Origin: a virus
Direction: 5' to 3' (one strand)
IMG/VR virus record: IMGVR_UViG_3300034682_000115
Location: 1 to 34,660 of that record
DNA length: 34,660 nucleotides
The translations under genes and the position numbers were made by a program. How positions within the stretch are numbered: the stretch's first letter is position 1; each line of letters starts with the position of its first letter. Shown piece by piece: positions 1-8,048 of this stretch. The notes beneath the pieces were generated by a model. That model was not told the origin of the DNA. It saw only the letters and a program-made list of their open reading frames with translations, and made no database searches.

Positions 1-9
1 ATTCAGGGG

Positions 10-37
10 TTTACAGGATCTACCCAATCGCTATAAT
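10..37 (+). promoter_or_regulatory. sigma-70 promoter of the tRNA-Thr gene
   Basis: A TTTACA -35 box (10-15) and a perfect TATAAT -10 box (32-37) are separated by 16 bp. The predicted start is about 6 bp before the tRNA 5' end, so this is most likely the host promoter for the tRNA. It lies left of the att core and is therefore host DNA. Confidence 0.75.
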
Positions 38-49
38 CGTCGCCCACAC

Positions 50-127
<78 letters not shown>

Positions 128-133
128 TAAATC

Positions 134-166
134 AAGGGCTTGCAGCGATGCAGGCCCTTGTTTTTT
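134..166 (+). terminator. intrinsic terminator behind tRNA-Thr (phage-supplied)
   Basis: An 11-bp stem (134-144 with 149-159, one G-U pair) closes a GCGA loop and is followed by GTTTTTT. It lies just inside attL, so it is phage DNA replacing the host terminator that now sits beyond attR (34585-34621). Confidence 0.85.
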
Positions 167-173
167 GCCTCAC

Positions 174-195
174 ACGTAACAACGCACGTAACAAG
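174..195. promoter_or_regulatory. candidate integrase arm-type sites, attL side
   Basis: ACGTAACAA occurs at 174-182 and again at 186-194, spaced 12 bp, beginning 46 bp inside the att core. The same motif in the same orientation lies inside attR (34483-34492, with variants at 34450-34459 and 34431-34440). CCGTAACAAG also occurs at 631-640 and 653-662. Matching short repeats flanking the core at similar distances are what lambda-type integrases use as arm sites. Binding is inferred, not shown. Confidence 0.5.
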
Positions 196-1166
196 CACGC
201 ATGAAAGCCTGGATCTACGCGCCAGGTCCTGACCTCCTCCCGACCTGCCTACCTCGCGATTTATGTTGAGGGCTGGGAAAACGGTAATTTTGGTAATTTC
301 TTTTTTGTCCCCGCCAGAAAGCCTTATAGATCAAGGACTTACGTCAGATTCTTAAAGGTAATAATAGGGTAATTTCTTAGTAATCCAATTACCTTTTGAA
401 GGGGTCAGATAGCCCCTTTGCGAAACCCTTTAAATTCAAGGGCTTACGAAAAAATTACCTTTTCAATTACCCTAAATTACCTTTTCAGGTAATCGCTGAA
501 AGCCACGTAAACCAAGGGCTCCAGGCCGATTACACAACCCAATTACCGAAATTACCTTTTTCCCAGCCCTCAGGTGAAAATGGCACCCTGCCAGACCTGG
601 GAAAAACTCGTTTTGAGCCTGGCCTACCCCCCGTAACAAGCGTTCAGCCCCCCCGTAACAAGCACTGAAAGACGTGCAGCGTTGTGCAACGCGGCGAGCT
701 ACCCTAATCGGCTGGAAAGCCCCAGCCAGTCTGCCGTTCAACAAGCTGTGCCGCTTCGCCTGCCGATCACCTGGTGAGCTGCCGCCGGAGCACTGCCGAT
801 TTGGAAAACTGGGCATTTCGGCCTTTTTTCAATTTTTCGTCCAAGCGGGCCGGGGCTTGCAGCGATCGACACGCAAGCGCCTACCTGCGGCCCGCCGTGC
901 AACGCGATGACATTTTTTTGCAAAACCTTGCACGCTGTGCAATGGCCACTGCCCTGCGCAAGCCCACGAACGGCGTGGCCTGGAGGTGTGGTTGCATCAC
1001 CCTTGGTGTTTGCACAAAAAAGGAACACAAAGCCCGTCGGCGGGAGGGGGATAAGTGATTTTTCGGTCGATTTTTTTTTGCGGTGAGGTCTTTCTGGTGG
1101 CCCTGGTTGTTCGGACTTCGCGTCAGCAACCGGTGCCCCAGTTCACCTCGTCACTTTCTGACGGGC

Positions 1167-1197
1167 AAAAAAAAACCGCCTTAGTAGGGCGGTTTTT
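1167..1197. terminator. bidirectional intrinsic terminator
   Basis: AAAAACCGCC (1171-1180) pairs perfectly with GGCGGTTTTT (1188-1197) across a 7-nt loop. There are A's before and T's after, so it can act on both strands. No recognisable gene immediately precedes it on either side, which hints at an unannotated transcript, perhaps RNA, ending here. Confidence 0.75.
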
Positions 1198-1395
1198 CCG
1201 CAAGCCAGTTAGTGGCTGGCTTGCTGTCCTCACGGAAGCTGTCAACGTCATCAGAGTTTACGTCCGAAAAAGGAACGACGCAAACCGTACCGGACAGGTG
1301 CAACGGGTGCGTGAGCTCCAGCAAATAGGATACCATCCCCTCCGCTCGGTTCTGTGAGAGCCGGTTGCATCCTAAGGGTGGGTAGGAGTATTCGC

Positions 1396-1440
1396 CCCCT
1401 CAACGCGGCCTAGTAACCCGCGCCGGATGCGATTGAGGGG
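1396..1440 (+). ncRNA. nested stem-loop, possible structured RNA
   Basis: CCCCTCAA (1396-1403) pairs with TTGAGGGG (1433-1440), and directly inside it CGCGG (1404-1408) pairs with CCGCG (1418-1422). The near-repeat CCTCACGGAAGCTGTCAACG (1228-1247) and its one-base-longer copy (1455-1475) bracket this structure. No known RNA family is recognised, and strand is chosen only because nearby genes run in the plus direction. Confidence 0.3.
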
Positions 1441-1543
1441 CCATCAACCGGCCTCCTCACGGAATGCTGTCAACGAGCGATCCCCAACAGCGTATGTGTT
1501 CCGGAAAAAACGCTGGAGGAAGGTCATTCAGAGGCCTTTAAGT

Positions 1544-1639
1544 ATGAAGAAATTTCTTCGTGCTCTGAGTGGTTTGATGAACCTTTACCGGTGCTTTCGC
1601 CTGTATGAATTCATCCGCGACAACTGGGACGAGTTCTAA
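1544..1639 (+). CDS. 31-residue mini-ORF, possible leader peptide
   Basis: The frame begins with ATG 9 nt after GAGG and encodes MKKFLRALSGLMNLYRCFRL followed by YEFIRDNWDEF, a basic then aromatic-rich peptide. It ends 21 nt before an intrinsic terminator (1661-1692), which itself sits just 25 nt before the next gene. That arrangement suits either a tiny independent accessory gene with its own terminator or a leader peptide in an attenuation device. No family is recognised, and the call rests on ribosome site, stop and terminator positions only. Confidence 0.4.
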   Translation: MKKFLRALSGLMNLYRCFRLYEFIRDNWDEF

Positions 1640-1660
1640 CTAGAACCCTTCTTGGGAGAG

Positions 1661-1692
1661 CCCGCTCTGGTTTGCTCCAGGGCGGGTTTTTT
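1661..1692 (+). terminator. intrinsic terminator between mini-ORF and cargo gene
   Basis: CCCGCTCTGG (1661-1670) pairs with CCAGGGCGGG (1677-1686, one G-U pair) over a TTTGCT loop and is followed by TTTTTT. Only 25 nt separate it from the start of the next gene. No good promoter is visible in that gap, so read-through may control the downstream cargo genes. Confidence 0.85.
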
Positions 1693-1717
1693 ATTGACCG
1701 TATTCAGGGAGATGAAC

Positions 1718-2386
1718 ATGAGCGACAATCCAGTTAAAAAGCTATTGCACTCAATCAACAAAAGCACCCACGTTGCGGACCTACTAGATAAGCTTGGTGA
1801 GGTAGCACTGGATAGATTGTTCGATAACGACATTGTTAAAGAAATCCCAATCATTGGAACCGCAATAGCTTTATTAAAAGCGGGGGACGACTTCAGGGCC
1901 TATGCATTCGTAAAAAAAGTCACTGTCTTTCTTCAGGAAGTAGAGAACGTTTCTCTAGAGGATCGAGACCTTTTTTTCAAAAGGTACTGCGACAACCCCG
2001 AAAAGCTCTCTGAGCTAGGCGAGGCCACTTTGATGGCCCTGGACCGAATCGACCACCCAACGCTTGCTCAAATGTACGGTAGAGCCTTTGCGATAATGCT
2101 CAAAGGAAACGAGCACGCATGGGTGAGCTTTGATCTTCATTCTTTCACAATAAAAAACATGAACCCCTATCTGCTCCGAAACTTAGAGTCATATTATAGA
2201 AGCGAAATGATATGCAGCATTGACACAACCGCAGCCCAAGCGCTTTCCAACTACGGGTTAATTAACGTATCCACGGCACCACGAATTACTAATGACAAGA
2301 AAGCCATGTCCTTGTCTTATGACAAGACAGATTATGGAAAGTTTTTCTATAATCGCATTGTAAAAGGGCTGCCTGCTTATGCATAG
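1718..2386 (+). CDS. AT-rich cargo protein, unknown function (222 aa)
   Basis: The product is a mostly helical, charged cytoplasmic protein. A short hydrophobic helix EIPIIGTAIALLKAG lies near residues 40-55, and a conserved-looking core follows (FVKKVTVFLQEV, then LGEATLMALDRID). The C-terminal part, with ALSNYGLINV and a final GKFFYNRIV, resembles the ends of small proteins seen in bacterial defence and accessory islands. I cannot name the family; a DUF4393/Abi-like relation is only a guess. ATG 1718 is preferred over ATG 1712 because AGGGAG (1706-1711) has proper spacing only for 1718. The gene is visibly richer in A and T than the phage core, a sign of recent acquisition, and heads a three-gene plus-strand block. 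Confidence 0.75.
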   Translation: MSDNPVKKLLHSINKSTHVADLLDKLGEVALDRLFDNDIVKEIPIIGTAIALLKAGDDFRAYAFVKKVTVFLQEVENVSLEDRDLFFKRYCDNPEKLSELGEATLMALDRIDHPTLAQMYGRAFAIMLKGNEHAWVSFDLHSFTIKNMNPYLLRNLESYYRSEMICSIDTTAAQALSNYGLINVSTAPRITNDKKAMSLSYDKTDYGKFFYNRIVKGLPAYA

Positions 2387-2439
2387 CGGGTAGGTTTTAT
2401 CCGAATAAGACTTCAATGAATCAATATTAAGGAAATCGA

Positions 2440-2907
2440 GTGAAAGCATTGTTTTTTGCAGTAATGATCACTTTTGCCGCTAGCGCATCAGCTGAGGACT
2501 CAATCCGCGTAACTACTGAGCTGACCCGAAACGGGGAAATTCTCGACAGCTTCTCCACCTCGACTGCTAACGGTGTCACCGTACCTTATCGCAATGTGCA
2601 GCTTATCAAATACAGGGATGGAGGGAGTAAAAACAAAGTAAAAATTTCGGAGTTAGAGGTTGGAACTACCGGATCTGTCACCCCCCACGTGAGTGGTGAT
2701 AGTATTAGCGTGAGGTTTAATGTGAATTACACAGAGTTGACGCGAATGAATACGGTAAAAAACGCCGGCATCTACATCGACCAACCTCAAACCCAAGGGT
2801 ATCAGCTCTCAACGACGGTCATACTCCCTAGTGGAAAGAAGCGCGAATTCAAATCTTCTGAGGGCGGCGTCGAGTATGTCTACACTATCTCGGCCGCTAG
2901 AAACTGA
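2440..2907 (+). CDS. small exported protein, unknown function (155 aa)
   Basis: The gene starts with GTG at 2440 behind an AAGGA ribosome site. The first 18 residues form a typical Sec signal peptide, MKALFFAVMITFAASASA, with cleavage likely after ASA. The mature 137-residue part is polar and beta-rich (RVTTELTRNGEILDSFST, a VRFNVNYTEL strand) with no cysteines. A periplasmic location is therefore likely. It lies between two cytoplasmic cargo proteins with spacers of 53 and 37 nt, so co-expression is likely. An exported lysogenic product could act in superinfection exclusion or envelope modification, but nothing in the sequence proves that. AT-rich like its neighbours. Confidence 0.75.
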   Translation: MKALFFAVMITFAASASAEDSIRVTTELTRNGEILDSFSTSTANGVTVPYRNVQLIKYRDGGSKNKVKISELEVGTTGSVTPHVSGDSISVRFNVNYTELTRMNTVKNAGIYIDQPQTQGYQLSTTVILPSGKKREFKSSEGGVEYVYTISAARN

Positions 2908-2944
2908 CCAATTAATATACGTTTAGGGATGATCAAATAAAACC

Positions 2945-4369
2945 ATGGCCGATTATTTATATCGATTCCGTCCTACCGAACGGATCCTAGGTATTGGGAA
3001 AGATAATAAACCCATTCCAAGCGAACTTGAAAACCTCCAAATATATCTTTCTCCGCCTGACCAGCTAAACGACCCACTGGAAGGGTATAGAACGATGTAT
3101 TGGTCTGGTGACTTTTTTCTTTGGGAAAACCTTGTTAAGCACTATATATACTGCGCCGTCAACCACTACTTAAGGGCCATGCACTCAGAGTCCGATGAAG
3201 AAATCCCCACCAAAGTCCATGTTTTCTTTACGATACATGACGTAGAACCGGAGATTAGAGATATATGCATTGAGGCATCGTCAAAAGTACTCTCACAAAA
3301 GACGATCAAAGACTATATCAAGCTGATTAGCACAGGCAACAGAGTAGTATACCGACATGAGCTGCTGGCCCATTTAAAAACAATGCATCCGTATATTTTT
3401 AGCGTAGTTAAAGATACATTGATACATCACGACTGGCTTCAATATAACGGCACTAAAAGGCTAAGCCAGGCAGACTACTTGGACATTGTACAGTTTCACC
3501 TGGACAACATCCCCAAGGTCGTGAACGCTACAATTGAGGAAATCTTTACCACCGTAGCATTGATCATGGAGCAGGATGAATTCGCCAACTGCCTAATAAA
3601 CAGTAAGTTTTACACTGATAAAGTACACTATTTTATGTACTCTGGGTTCCCCGGCGCGTTCTGCAAGGCGTTAAATAGCCTCATGATGAATGATTGGTAC
3701 ACCGCTTGCTTCATGAGCGAATGTAGCGATTCGTCATTATGGGGGACCTATGGGGATTCGCATCGTGGCTTATGCCTAAAATATAAAGCGGAAAAAAAGG
3801 GCACCGGTTATACGATCCCTCTTCGCCTGCCCACCCATATGCGCAATGGACAGATAAGAACTGAATATGTGGATGCTGAACTTGAGAAAATGTCGTACAC
3901 TTCCAAGCACGAACAAGCGAATTTTTTTCATTCAATGGATGCTGTCAGCGATCATGATCTAGAAGCCTACTGGTATACCGGCAGCAAAGATCGCCAAGCT
4001 GCGACAATAATAACGAAGGGACGCAGCCCCGAAAGTGTGCGGCAAACAGCTAAGGCAGTTATGCTTACCAAAATGGATGACTGGCGCAAGGAGAACGAGT
4101 ATCGTCTTATCCTCAGCCCAAATACATTTAGTCTTGAAGACAAGAATGACCGCTTTGTTACCTACCCCGCTGAGAGCCTGGACGGCGTAATATTTGGCAT
4201 TAACACTCCCATAGCGATTAAGGCTAAGGTGGCACAGATACTAGCCAAAATCTGCCATGAATCTGGGGCAAAGATAAACGTATACCAAGCGAAATACGAC
4301 GATGAATCGGGAAAAATCACCCATGAAAAACTTAACAAGCAGGACTTAGTGACGATTCTACCTAAGTGA
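2945..4369 (+). CDS. DUF2971-family protein (474 aa)
   Basis: The domain landmarks of DUF2971 are present in order. They are the N-terminal LYRFRPTE and LSPPDQLNDPLEGY (residues 5-48), the central CSDSSLWGTYGDSHRGLCLKY (about 259-280), WRKENEYRLIL (about 380-390) and DGVIFGI near residue 420. The protein is longer than many members (often about 250-320 residues) because of a helical insert at about 50-250. The biochemical function of the family is unknown; members occur scattered in accessory and defence-rich regions. It is the last gene of the AT-rich cargo block and converges on the end of the late operon 45 bp away. Confidence 0.8.
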   Translation: MADYLYRFRPTERILGIGKDNKPIPSELENLQIYLSPPDQLNDPLEGYRTMYWSGDFFLWENLVKHYIYCAVNHYLRAMHSESDEEIPTKVHVFFTIHDVEPEIRDICIEASSKVLSQKTIKDYIKLISTGNRVVYRHELLAHLKTMHPYIFSVVKDTLIHHDWLQYNGTKRLSQADYLDIVQFHLDNIPKVVNATIEEIFTTVALIMEQDEFANCLINSKFYTDKVHYFMYSGFPGAFCKALNSLMMNDWYTACFMSECSDSSLWGTYGDSHRGLCLKYKAEKKGTGYTIPLRLPTHMRNGQIRTEYVDAELEKMSYTSKHEQANFFHSMDAVSDHDLEAYWYTGSKDRQAATIITKGRSPESVRQTAKAVMLTKMDDWRKENEYRLILSPNTFSLEDKNDRFVTYPAESLDGVIFGINTPIAIKAKVAQILAKICHESGAKINVYQAKYDDESGKITHEKLNKQDLVTILPK

Positions 4370-4377
4370 TCAATATT

Positions 4378-4418
4378 TCTAGGGCGTATGCAGTAATAAA
4401 ATGGCTTCTGCGCTCTAG
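4378..4418. terminator. stem-loop between converging transcripts
   Basis: TCTAGGGCG...GCAG pairs imperfectly with CTGCGCTCTAGA across a loop, in the short gap between the DUF2971 gene and the end of the late operon. There is no clear T tract, so terminator function is only plausible. It overlaps the stop codon of the minus-strand spike gene. Confidence 0.3.
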
Positions 4419-5386
4419 AGAGTAATGGATTTTAGTTCTACTAAGAGAGCTGAAGCCGTCGCCGCTTCTGCGGTAAACGTACTCGCTTGCGTGGGGATTG
4501 GAGAAGGTCCATGAGTGTGCGCTGCCAGCTCGGAGGCGATCTGCTCGATCAGGTCTAGCGTGTCACCCAAGACGCGTAGCACATTTACTCCTTCCGACCC
4601 CAGCCAAGTTTTCGGTGCCTGCATACGCTGACTGATGCCAACCACGCTTTTGCGCAGGCCCTGCACCTTTTCCTGCATGTCGCCACCTACCGCAGCATTA
4701 TGGGTCTTGCCAACTACCAGGTTGAGGTCGCGCCCGGTCGCCTGGTGCATATCATCCAGGGCGGCGAATGATGCGGTACCGGCCGAACTGAGCTTGAGCG
4801 CGCCCAACGCCTCTACCTTCTTGATGCCCCCCACCGTCTCAGTCGAGTGGCGCTTCACATCCTGGACATGACTCTGATAGCGCTCGTTGTTGCCCAGGGC
4901 TTCCACCTCCCGCTCGATAGCCTGGTCCCGGATCTTGCCATCGGTCTGGCGCAACCAGTTGCCGTCCGCGTCGACGCGCTGCTGCACGGCATCGCTGTGC
5001 TGCCAGATCTGGTCGCCCTGGGGCACCTTGGGCAGGCTCAGGCCGTGCGGCAAAATCGACTGGATGTAGGGGTGGCTGGGCGAGCCATAGGCGAAGCACA
5101 CCACAACCCGGGTGCCCTCATGCGGGAACGCGAACATGCCCATTTCATCGCCACCACTGGGCAACGGCAGCGGCACACCGGCGAGGATCGGCAGCGCCGG
5201 ATCCGGCTCACCGTCCTGAGCCAGAACCTCGATGTCGACCGCGTAACGCGGCCGGAAGTCATCACACAGGCCGGCGCCGGCCGGCGCGTCCGGAACGGCG
5301 ACCACCCTGGCAAAGCGCGGCAGGTGATAAGCGCCGGTGAGTTCGGGGAATTGGCGCTCCACGCTGCGCTTTATTGCGTCGTCCAT
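4415..5386 (-). CDS. baseplate spike protein (gpV-like, 323 aa)
   Basis: This is likely the central spike that punctures the outer membrane. The N-terminal half contains an OB-fold-like region with PHEGTRVVVCFAYGSPSHPY (residues about 89-108), typical of gpV/gp5/VgrG baseplate proteins. A repetitive, charged beta-helix-type segment follows (IREREVEALGNNERY, VVGKTHNAAVGGDMQEKVQG), where VgrG-like spikes build their needle. The C-terminus has LAAHTHGPSPIPT, a histidine-containing tip motif common in this family. It is the last gene of the late operon and overlaps the hub gene by 16 nt. Confidence 0.8.
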   Translation of the reverse strand: MDDAIKRSVERQFPELTGAYHLPRFARVVAVPDAPAGAGLCDDFRPRYAVDIEVLAQDGEPDPALPILAGVPLPLPSGGDEMGMFAFPHEGTRVVVCFAYGSPSHPYIQSILPHGLSLPKVPQGDQIWQHSDAVQQRVDADGNWLRQTDGKIRDQAIEREVEALGNNERYQSHVQDVKRHSTETVGGIKKVEALGALKLSSAGTASFAALDDMHQATGRDLNLVVGKTHNAAVGGDMQEKVQGLRKSVVGISQRMQAPKTWLGSEGVNVLRVLGDTLDLIEQIASELAAHTHGPSPIPTQASTFTAEAATASALLVELKSITL

Positions 5387-6063
5387 TTGATGGCCATCTT
5401 GGTGTCGGCGAGCGCGACACTGGTGATCCGCTCGCCCTGGTTGATTGAGACGCCGGGGCGAAGCCCTGGCAGTGTCGCGATCGTCGCGCTCTGGTTGCCC
5501 TGGTAGCCGTCGAACAGGTTGACCGGCAGCGGCAGCGGCGATCGCGCGCCAAAAAAGCTGTCGGCCCAGGCGCCGACGAACATCTCGCCGTCGCCCTGCT
5601 GCTGCCAGATGAAGTCCTCGATGCCGAACACCTTGGCCAAGCTGTCCATGGCCAGCGTGCCGGCGGCGAGGCTGTAGAAAAACGGCGCCTTGACCCGCGT
5701 GTAGTCCCGATCGGGCACGCGGAAGGTCAGGCCGGTCTTGGTGCTGATGTCGGCCAGCACGGCGCGCAGGTCGACATGGCGCAGGTTCATGGGCAGCGGC
5801 TGGGCCAGTACGGCAGCTAGCTCCCGGCAGAACACCACCTGCTCGATGCCGTTGGCCGCGGTGCAGCGCTCGACGTAGCCAATGAAGTGACGCTGCAGCG
5901 TGGCCTCGTTGTAGCCGATATCGAAGGTCACCAGCCCTTTGACCGGAACCCCGGCCTGGATGGTGAAGGTCGCGCGGCCAGGCGTTCGCAGATCCAGCCG
6001 AACGTCAGCTGCGATCAGCGGCACCGTAGTGCCGCCAATGGTCAGTACCTGGTGCAGCTTCAT
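5371..6063 (-). CDS. baseplate hub protein (gpD-like, 230 aa)
   Basis: This is probably the trimeric hub that joins tail tube and spike. It is smaller than P2 gpD (about 390 residues). The beginning RLDLRTPGRATFTIQAG and the internal FDIGYNEATLQRHFIGYVER are typical of the gp27/gpD-like beta-barrel, followed by the domain with FRVPDRDYTRVKAPFFYSLA. The ATG overlaps the stop of the upstream baseplate gene, and its end overlaps the spike gene, so the three are translationally coupled. Assignment rests on position and fold-like motifs. Confidence 0.7.
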   Translation of the reverse strand: MKLHQVLTIGGTTVPLIAADVRLDLRTPGRATFTIQAGVPVKGLVTFDIGYNEATLQRHFIGYVERCTAANGIEQVVFCRELAAVLAQPLPMNLRHVDLRAVLADISTKTGLTFRVPDRDYTRVKAPFFYSLAAGTLAMDSLAKVFGIEDFIWQQQGDGEMFVGAWADSFFGARSPLPLPVNLFDGYQGNQSATIATLPGLRPGVSINQGERITSVALADTKMAIKWTTQ

Positions 6064-6605
6064 GATGCGCCTCCCAGGTATTTGTCGACCTTCTGCAGGA
6101 CCGCTTCAAATCCGGTCAGCTCGCCGGCCCCGTCAGACCCACTGGAACCTGAACCGGCGCCGGTGACGCCGTCGCCTGGGGCGGACTGGGCTTTTACGGG
6201 GTTGCCGGCGCGTCGCTGTTCCACCTTCTCTGGGTTCGACAGCTTCTCGCTGAGGGTGAACTGGACGATCCACTGAGCCAGACTGTCATCCTCCCGGGCG
6301 CTGACGCCATCGGCGAACGTCACCTGGCGGATCCCGAAGGCCTCGGCCGTGTCGTTGACCACCCGGTAAGTCGTGAGCTGGCCACCGCCTTGGGTGGACT
6401 CAGCCAGGCGCATGAGCGTGCGCAGATCTGCCATGCGCTTGTAGGGAATGGTCATGGCCACCGTCAGCGTCTTGGGCTTGAACCCTTTCTCCGCCTTGTC
6501 GGTGTTGCTGGTCTGTCCGGACAGATCCTCGGCCTCGATCTTGAGGCTCGCGGTCAGCTTCATGCTGTTGCCAGTGATCTGCGTACCATTCAACAGCAGC
6601 GTCAT
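6060..6605 (-). CDS. baseplate complex protein (181 aa)
   Basis: The start chosen is the ATG at 6605 (MTLLLNGTQITGNSMKL), because the open frame upstream is out-of-phase coding sequence of the neighbouring gene. The protein has a beta-rich N-terminal domain with LKIEAEDLSGQTSNTDKAEK and KPKTLTVAMTIPY. A low-complexity Gly/Ser/Ala linker lies near residue 150, before a short C-terminal helix. Similar proteins sit between the tail fibre and hub genes of Pseudomonas myoviruses and are called baseplate complex proteins; the exact role is not known. It overlaps both neighbours by 4 nt. Confidence 0.7.
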   Translation of the reverse strand: MTLLLNGTQITGNSMKLTASLKIEAEDLSGQTSNTDKAEKGFKPKTLTVAMTIPYKRMADLRTLMRLAESTQGGGQLTTYRVVNDTAEAFGIRQVTFADGVSAREDDSLAQWIVQFTLSEKLSNPEKVEQRRAGNPVKAQSAPGDGVTGAGSGSSGSDGAGELTGFEAVLQKVDKYLGGAS

Positions 6606-7528
6606 AGGCCCACCAGTTCGCGAACAAACGACAGTCCCTGGAGCGAGCCGACCAGCATGACGCCGCTCGACAGTACCCACTCATGCCCCGGGGCGTCATC
6701 GCCCTGCAGCAGCTGCTTGCGCAGCTCGGCCGGATCACCGGGACCCAGCAGGCGGGCCTGCATGGACGCATCGGGCGTGCCGGCACTGAGCAGCGCTTTC
6801 AGCGCATCCAGCTGGGATACCTGCTCGACCGTCTGCTGCGCCTTGCGCTGGGCCAGTGCTGCCAGGTCGCTCAAGGGTGAGCTGTCCGCCGCATAGCTTT
6901 CCAGCTGGGCCAGCTGGCTGTTCATCGCCTGGCTGGCTTCCTTGAGCAAGGTGCAGCGTTCCAGCGGCAGTGCCGACCAACGCGGCAGCGCGCCGGCGGT
7001 GGGCAGCTCCCACTTGTCGGCTTCCAGCGTGAACAGATTACCGGCGCGGCGCTCGGCCTTCTGCAGGTCGGCGATCGGCAGCACCGCATTGAACGCGGAC
7101 AGGGTGCTGGCCAGGCCGTCATACCGCGTGCCCAGGAACAGTAGCACCAGGGCGTACTGCTCGCCGACAGGGCGCTGCGGATCGGTGCTGTCCTGCAGTT
7201 TGTCAGCCAGGCGCTGCACCAGGTTGGGTGCGGACAGGTAGCGCTGATACCCGGTGCCCTGCCCCACGCCGCTCTGGAACGGGGTCACCACAATGCACTG
7301 CGGCACTTCGCCGAACTGGGCGTCCATCGCGGCTCGACCTGCAGCGGCCACGCCGCTGGCCACCGCGCCGATCGCGCTCAGGTCCGTGGTGACCAGATCC
7401 TGCAGCTCGCCCATGCGCTGCGCGGCGCCGGCGAGCTGGGACGTGGCCATGTCCTTGACGTCGACCAGTTGGTCCATCCACTGCGTAGCCTGGGCCGGCC
7501 ACCGCAGCGCAACGGGCGACCAGGTCAT
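6602..7528 (-). CDS. putative structural protein of the baseplate region (308 aa)
   Basis: I do not recognise a named family. The product is alanine- and leucine-rich, largely helical, without signal peptide or clear membrane segment. It has a beta segment around QCIVVTPFQSGVGQGTG (about residues 79-95) and long helices near 200-260. The ATG overlaps the stop of the fibre chaperone by 4 nt and the stop overlaps the baseplate complex gene by 4 nt. Tight coupling within the baseplate cluster suggests a virion or assembly role. Confidence 0.6.
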   Translation of the reverse strand: MTWSPVALRWPAQATQWMDQLVDVKDMATSQLAGAAQRMGELQDLVTTDLSAIGAVASGVAAAGRAAMDAQFGEVPQCIVVTPFQSGVGQGTGYQRYLSAPNLVQRLADKLQDSTDPQRPVGEQYALVLLFLGTRYDGLASTLSAFNAVLPIADLQKAERRAGNLFTLEADKWELPTAGALPRWSALPLERCTLLKEASQAMNSQLAQLESYAADSSPLSDLAALAQRKAQQTVEQVSQLDALKALLSAGTPDASMQARLLGPGDPAELRKQLLQGDDAPGHEWVLSSGVMLVGSLQGLSFVRELVGL

Positions 7529-8037
7529 GCCGGCACCATGACTTCGGCATAGGCAGCCTGGTAAGCCGCCGCAAAATCGGCATTGATGTCGATGACCTCC
7601 TGCAGCGCGATCGTATCCGCCGCTTCGATGGCCGCGATCACCACGCTTTCACCCCGGAAGCACGCCCGGCGATGCGCAGCCACAGCCCGGGCGATCGGCT
7701 CCATGGTTTCAAGGTCCACGACCTGCCAGCCATTCTCAGCCTTCCAGTCAGTGTTCGGAATCAGCCCGTACTTCAGGTCCGTGTAAGTGCTGCTCAACTG
7801 AGCCTGGCTTTCTCGATCCGTCTTGACGCGCAGACCATTGGCAAGGTCGAGGCCGGCTGTCTCAAAGCTCAATCGATACTCGGCCAGCTGGGTCAGCATC
7901 CCAGGCTGGTTCATCCCGATGACCAGCTGCTCGGCCTCAGCGAGGCTTGAGGCGTTGTGCACCGCGCGGTAAGGCGCGGACGGATCGTCACTGACCACCA
8001 GGGCAGCGCCGTTTTCATACGAGTTCAGTTTGTACAT
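7525..8037 (-). CDS. tail fibre assembly protein, DUF4376-like (170 aa)
   Basis: It is probably the chaperone that folds or attaches the fibre encoded directly upstream. The C-terminal half carries the DUF4376 landmarks: RVKTDRESQAQL, then WKAENGWQVVDLETMEP, then VAAHRRACFRGE and a helix ending in ADTIALQEV. Position immediately after a fibre gene is usual for tail-fibre assembly proteins. The ribosome site GAGGA lies before the ATG at 8037. Confidence 0.75.
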   Translation of the reverse strand: MYKLNSYENGAALVVSDDPSAPYRAVHNASSLAEAEQLVIGMNQPGMLTQLAEYRLSFETAGLDLANGLRVKTDRESQAQLSSTYTDLKYGLIPNTDWKAENGWQVVDLETMEPIARAVAAHRRACFRGESVVIAAIEAADTIALQEVIDINADFAAAYQAAYAEVMVPA

Positions 8038-8048
8038 TCAAGGATTCC

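Larger units (their letters stand above)
523..1543. other. gene-free, hairpin-rich interval
   Basis: I see no convincing protein gene here; the open frames lack ribosome sites and have composition unlike the neighbours. The interval holds the last AATTACC heptamers (541, 550), CCGTAACAAG at 631-640 and 653-662, a strong terminator at 1167-1197, and a 9-bp perfect hairpin at 1200-1224. A nested stem-loop lies at 1396-1440, and a 20-bp near-direct repeat at 1228-1247 and 1455-1475. The second half could encode a structured RNA. Confidence 0.5.

Noticed and set aside
283-556. A CRISPR-like array
   Set aside because: The repeats are only 7-17 bases, irregularly spaced, in both orientations, and there are no spacers of equal length or cas genes.
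396-1357. Several 70-100-codon frames on both strands in the attL flank
   Set aside because: They have no ribosome sites, overlap one another and cover repeats and a terminator; no family pattern is visible.
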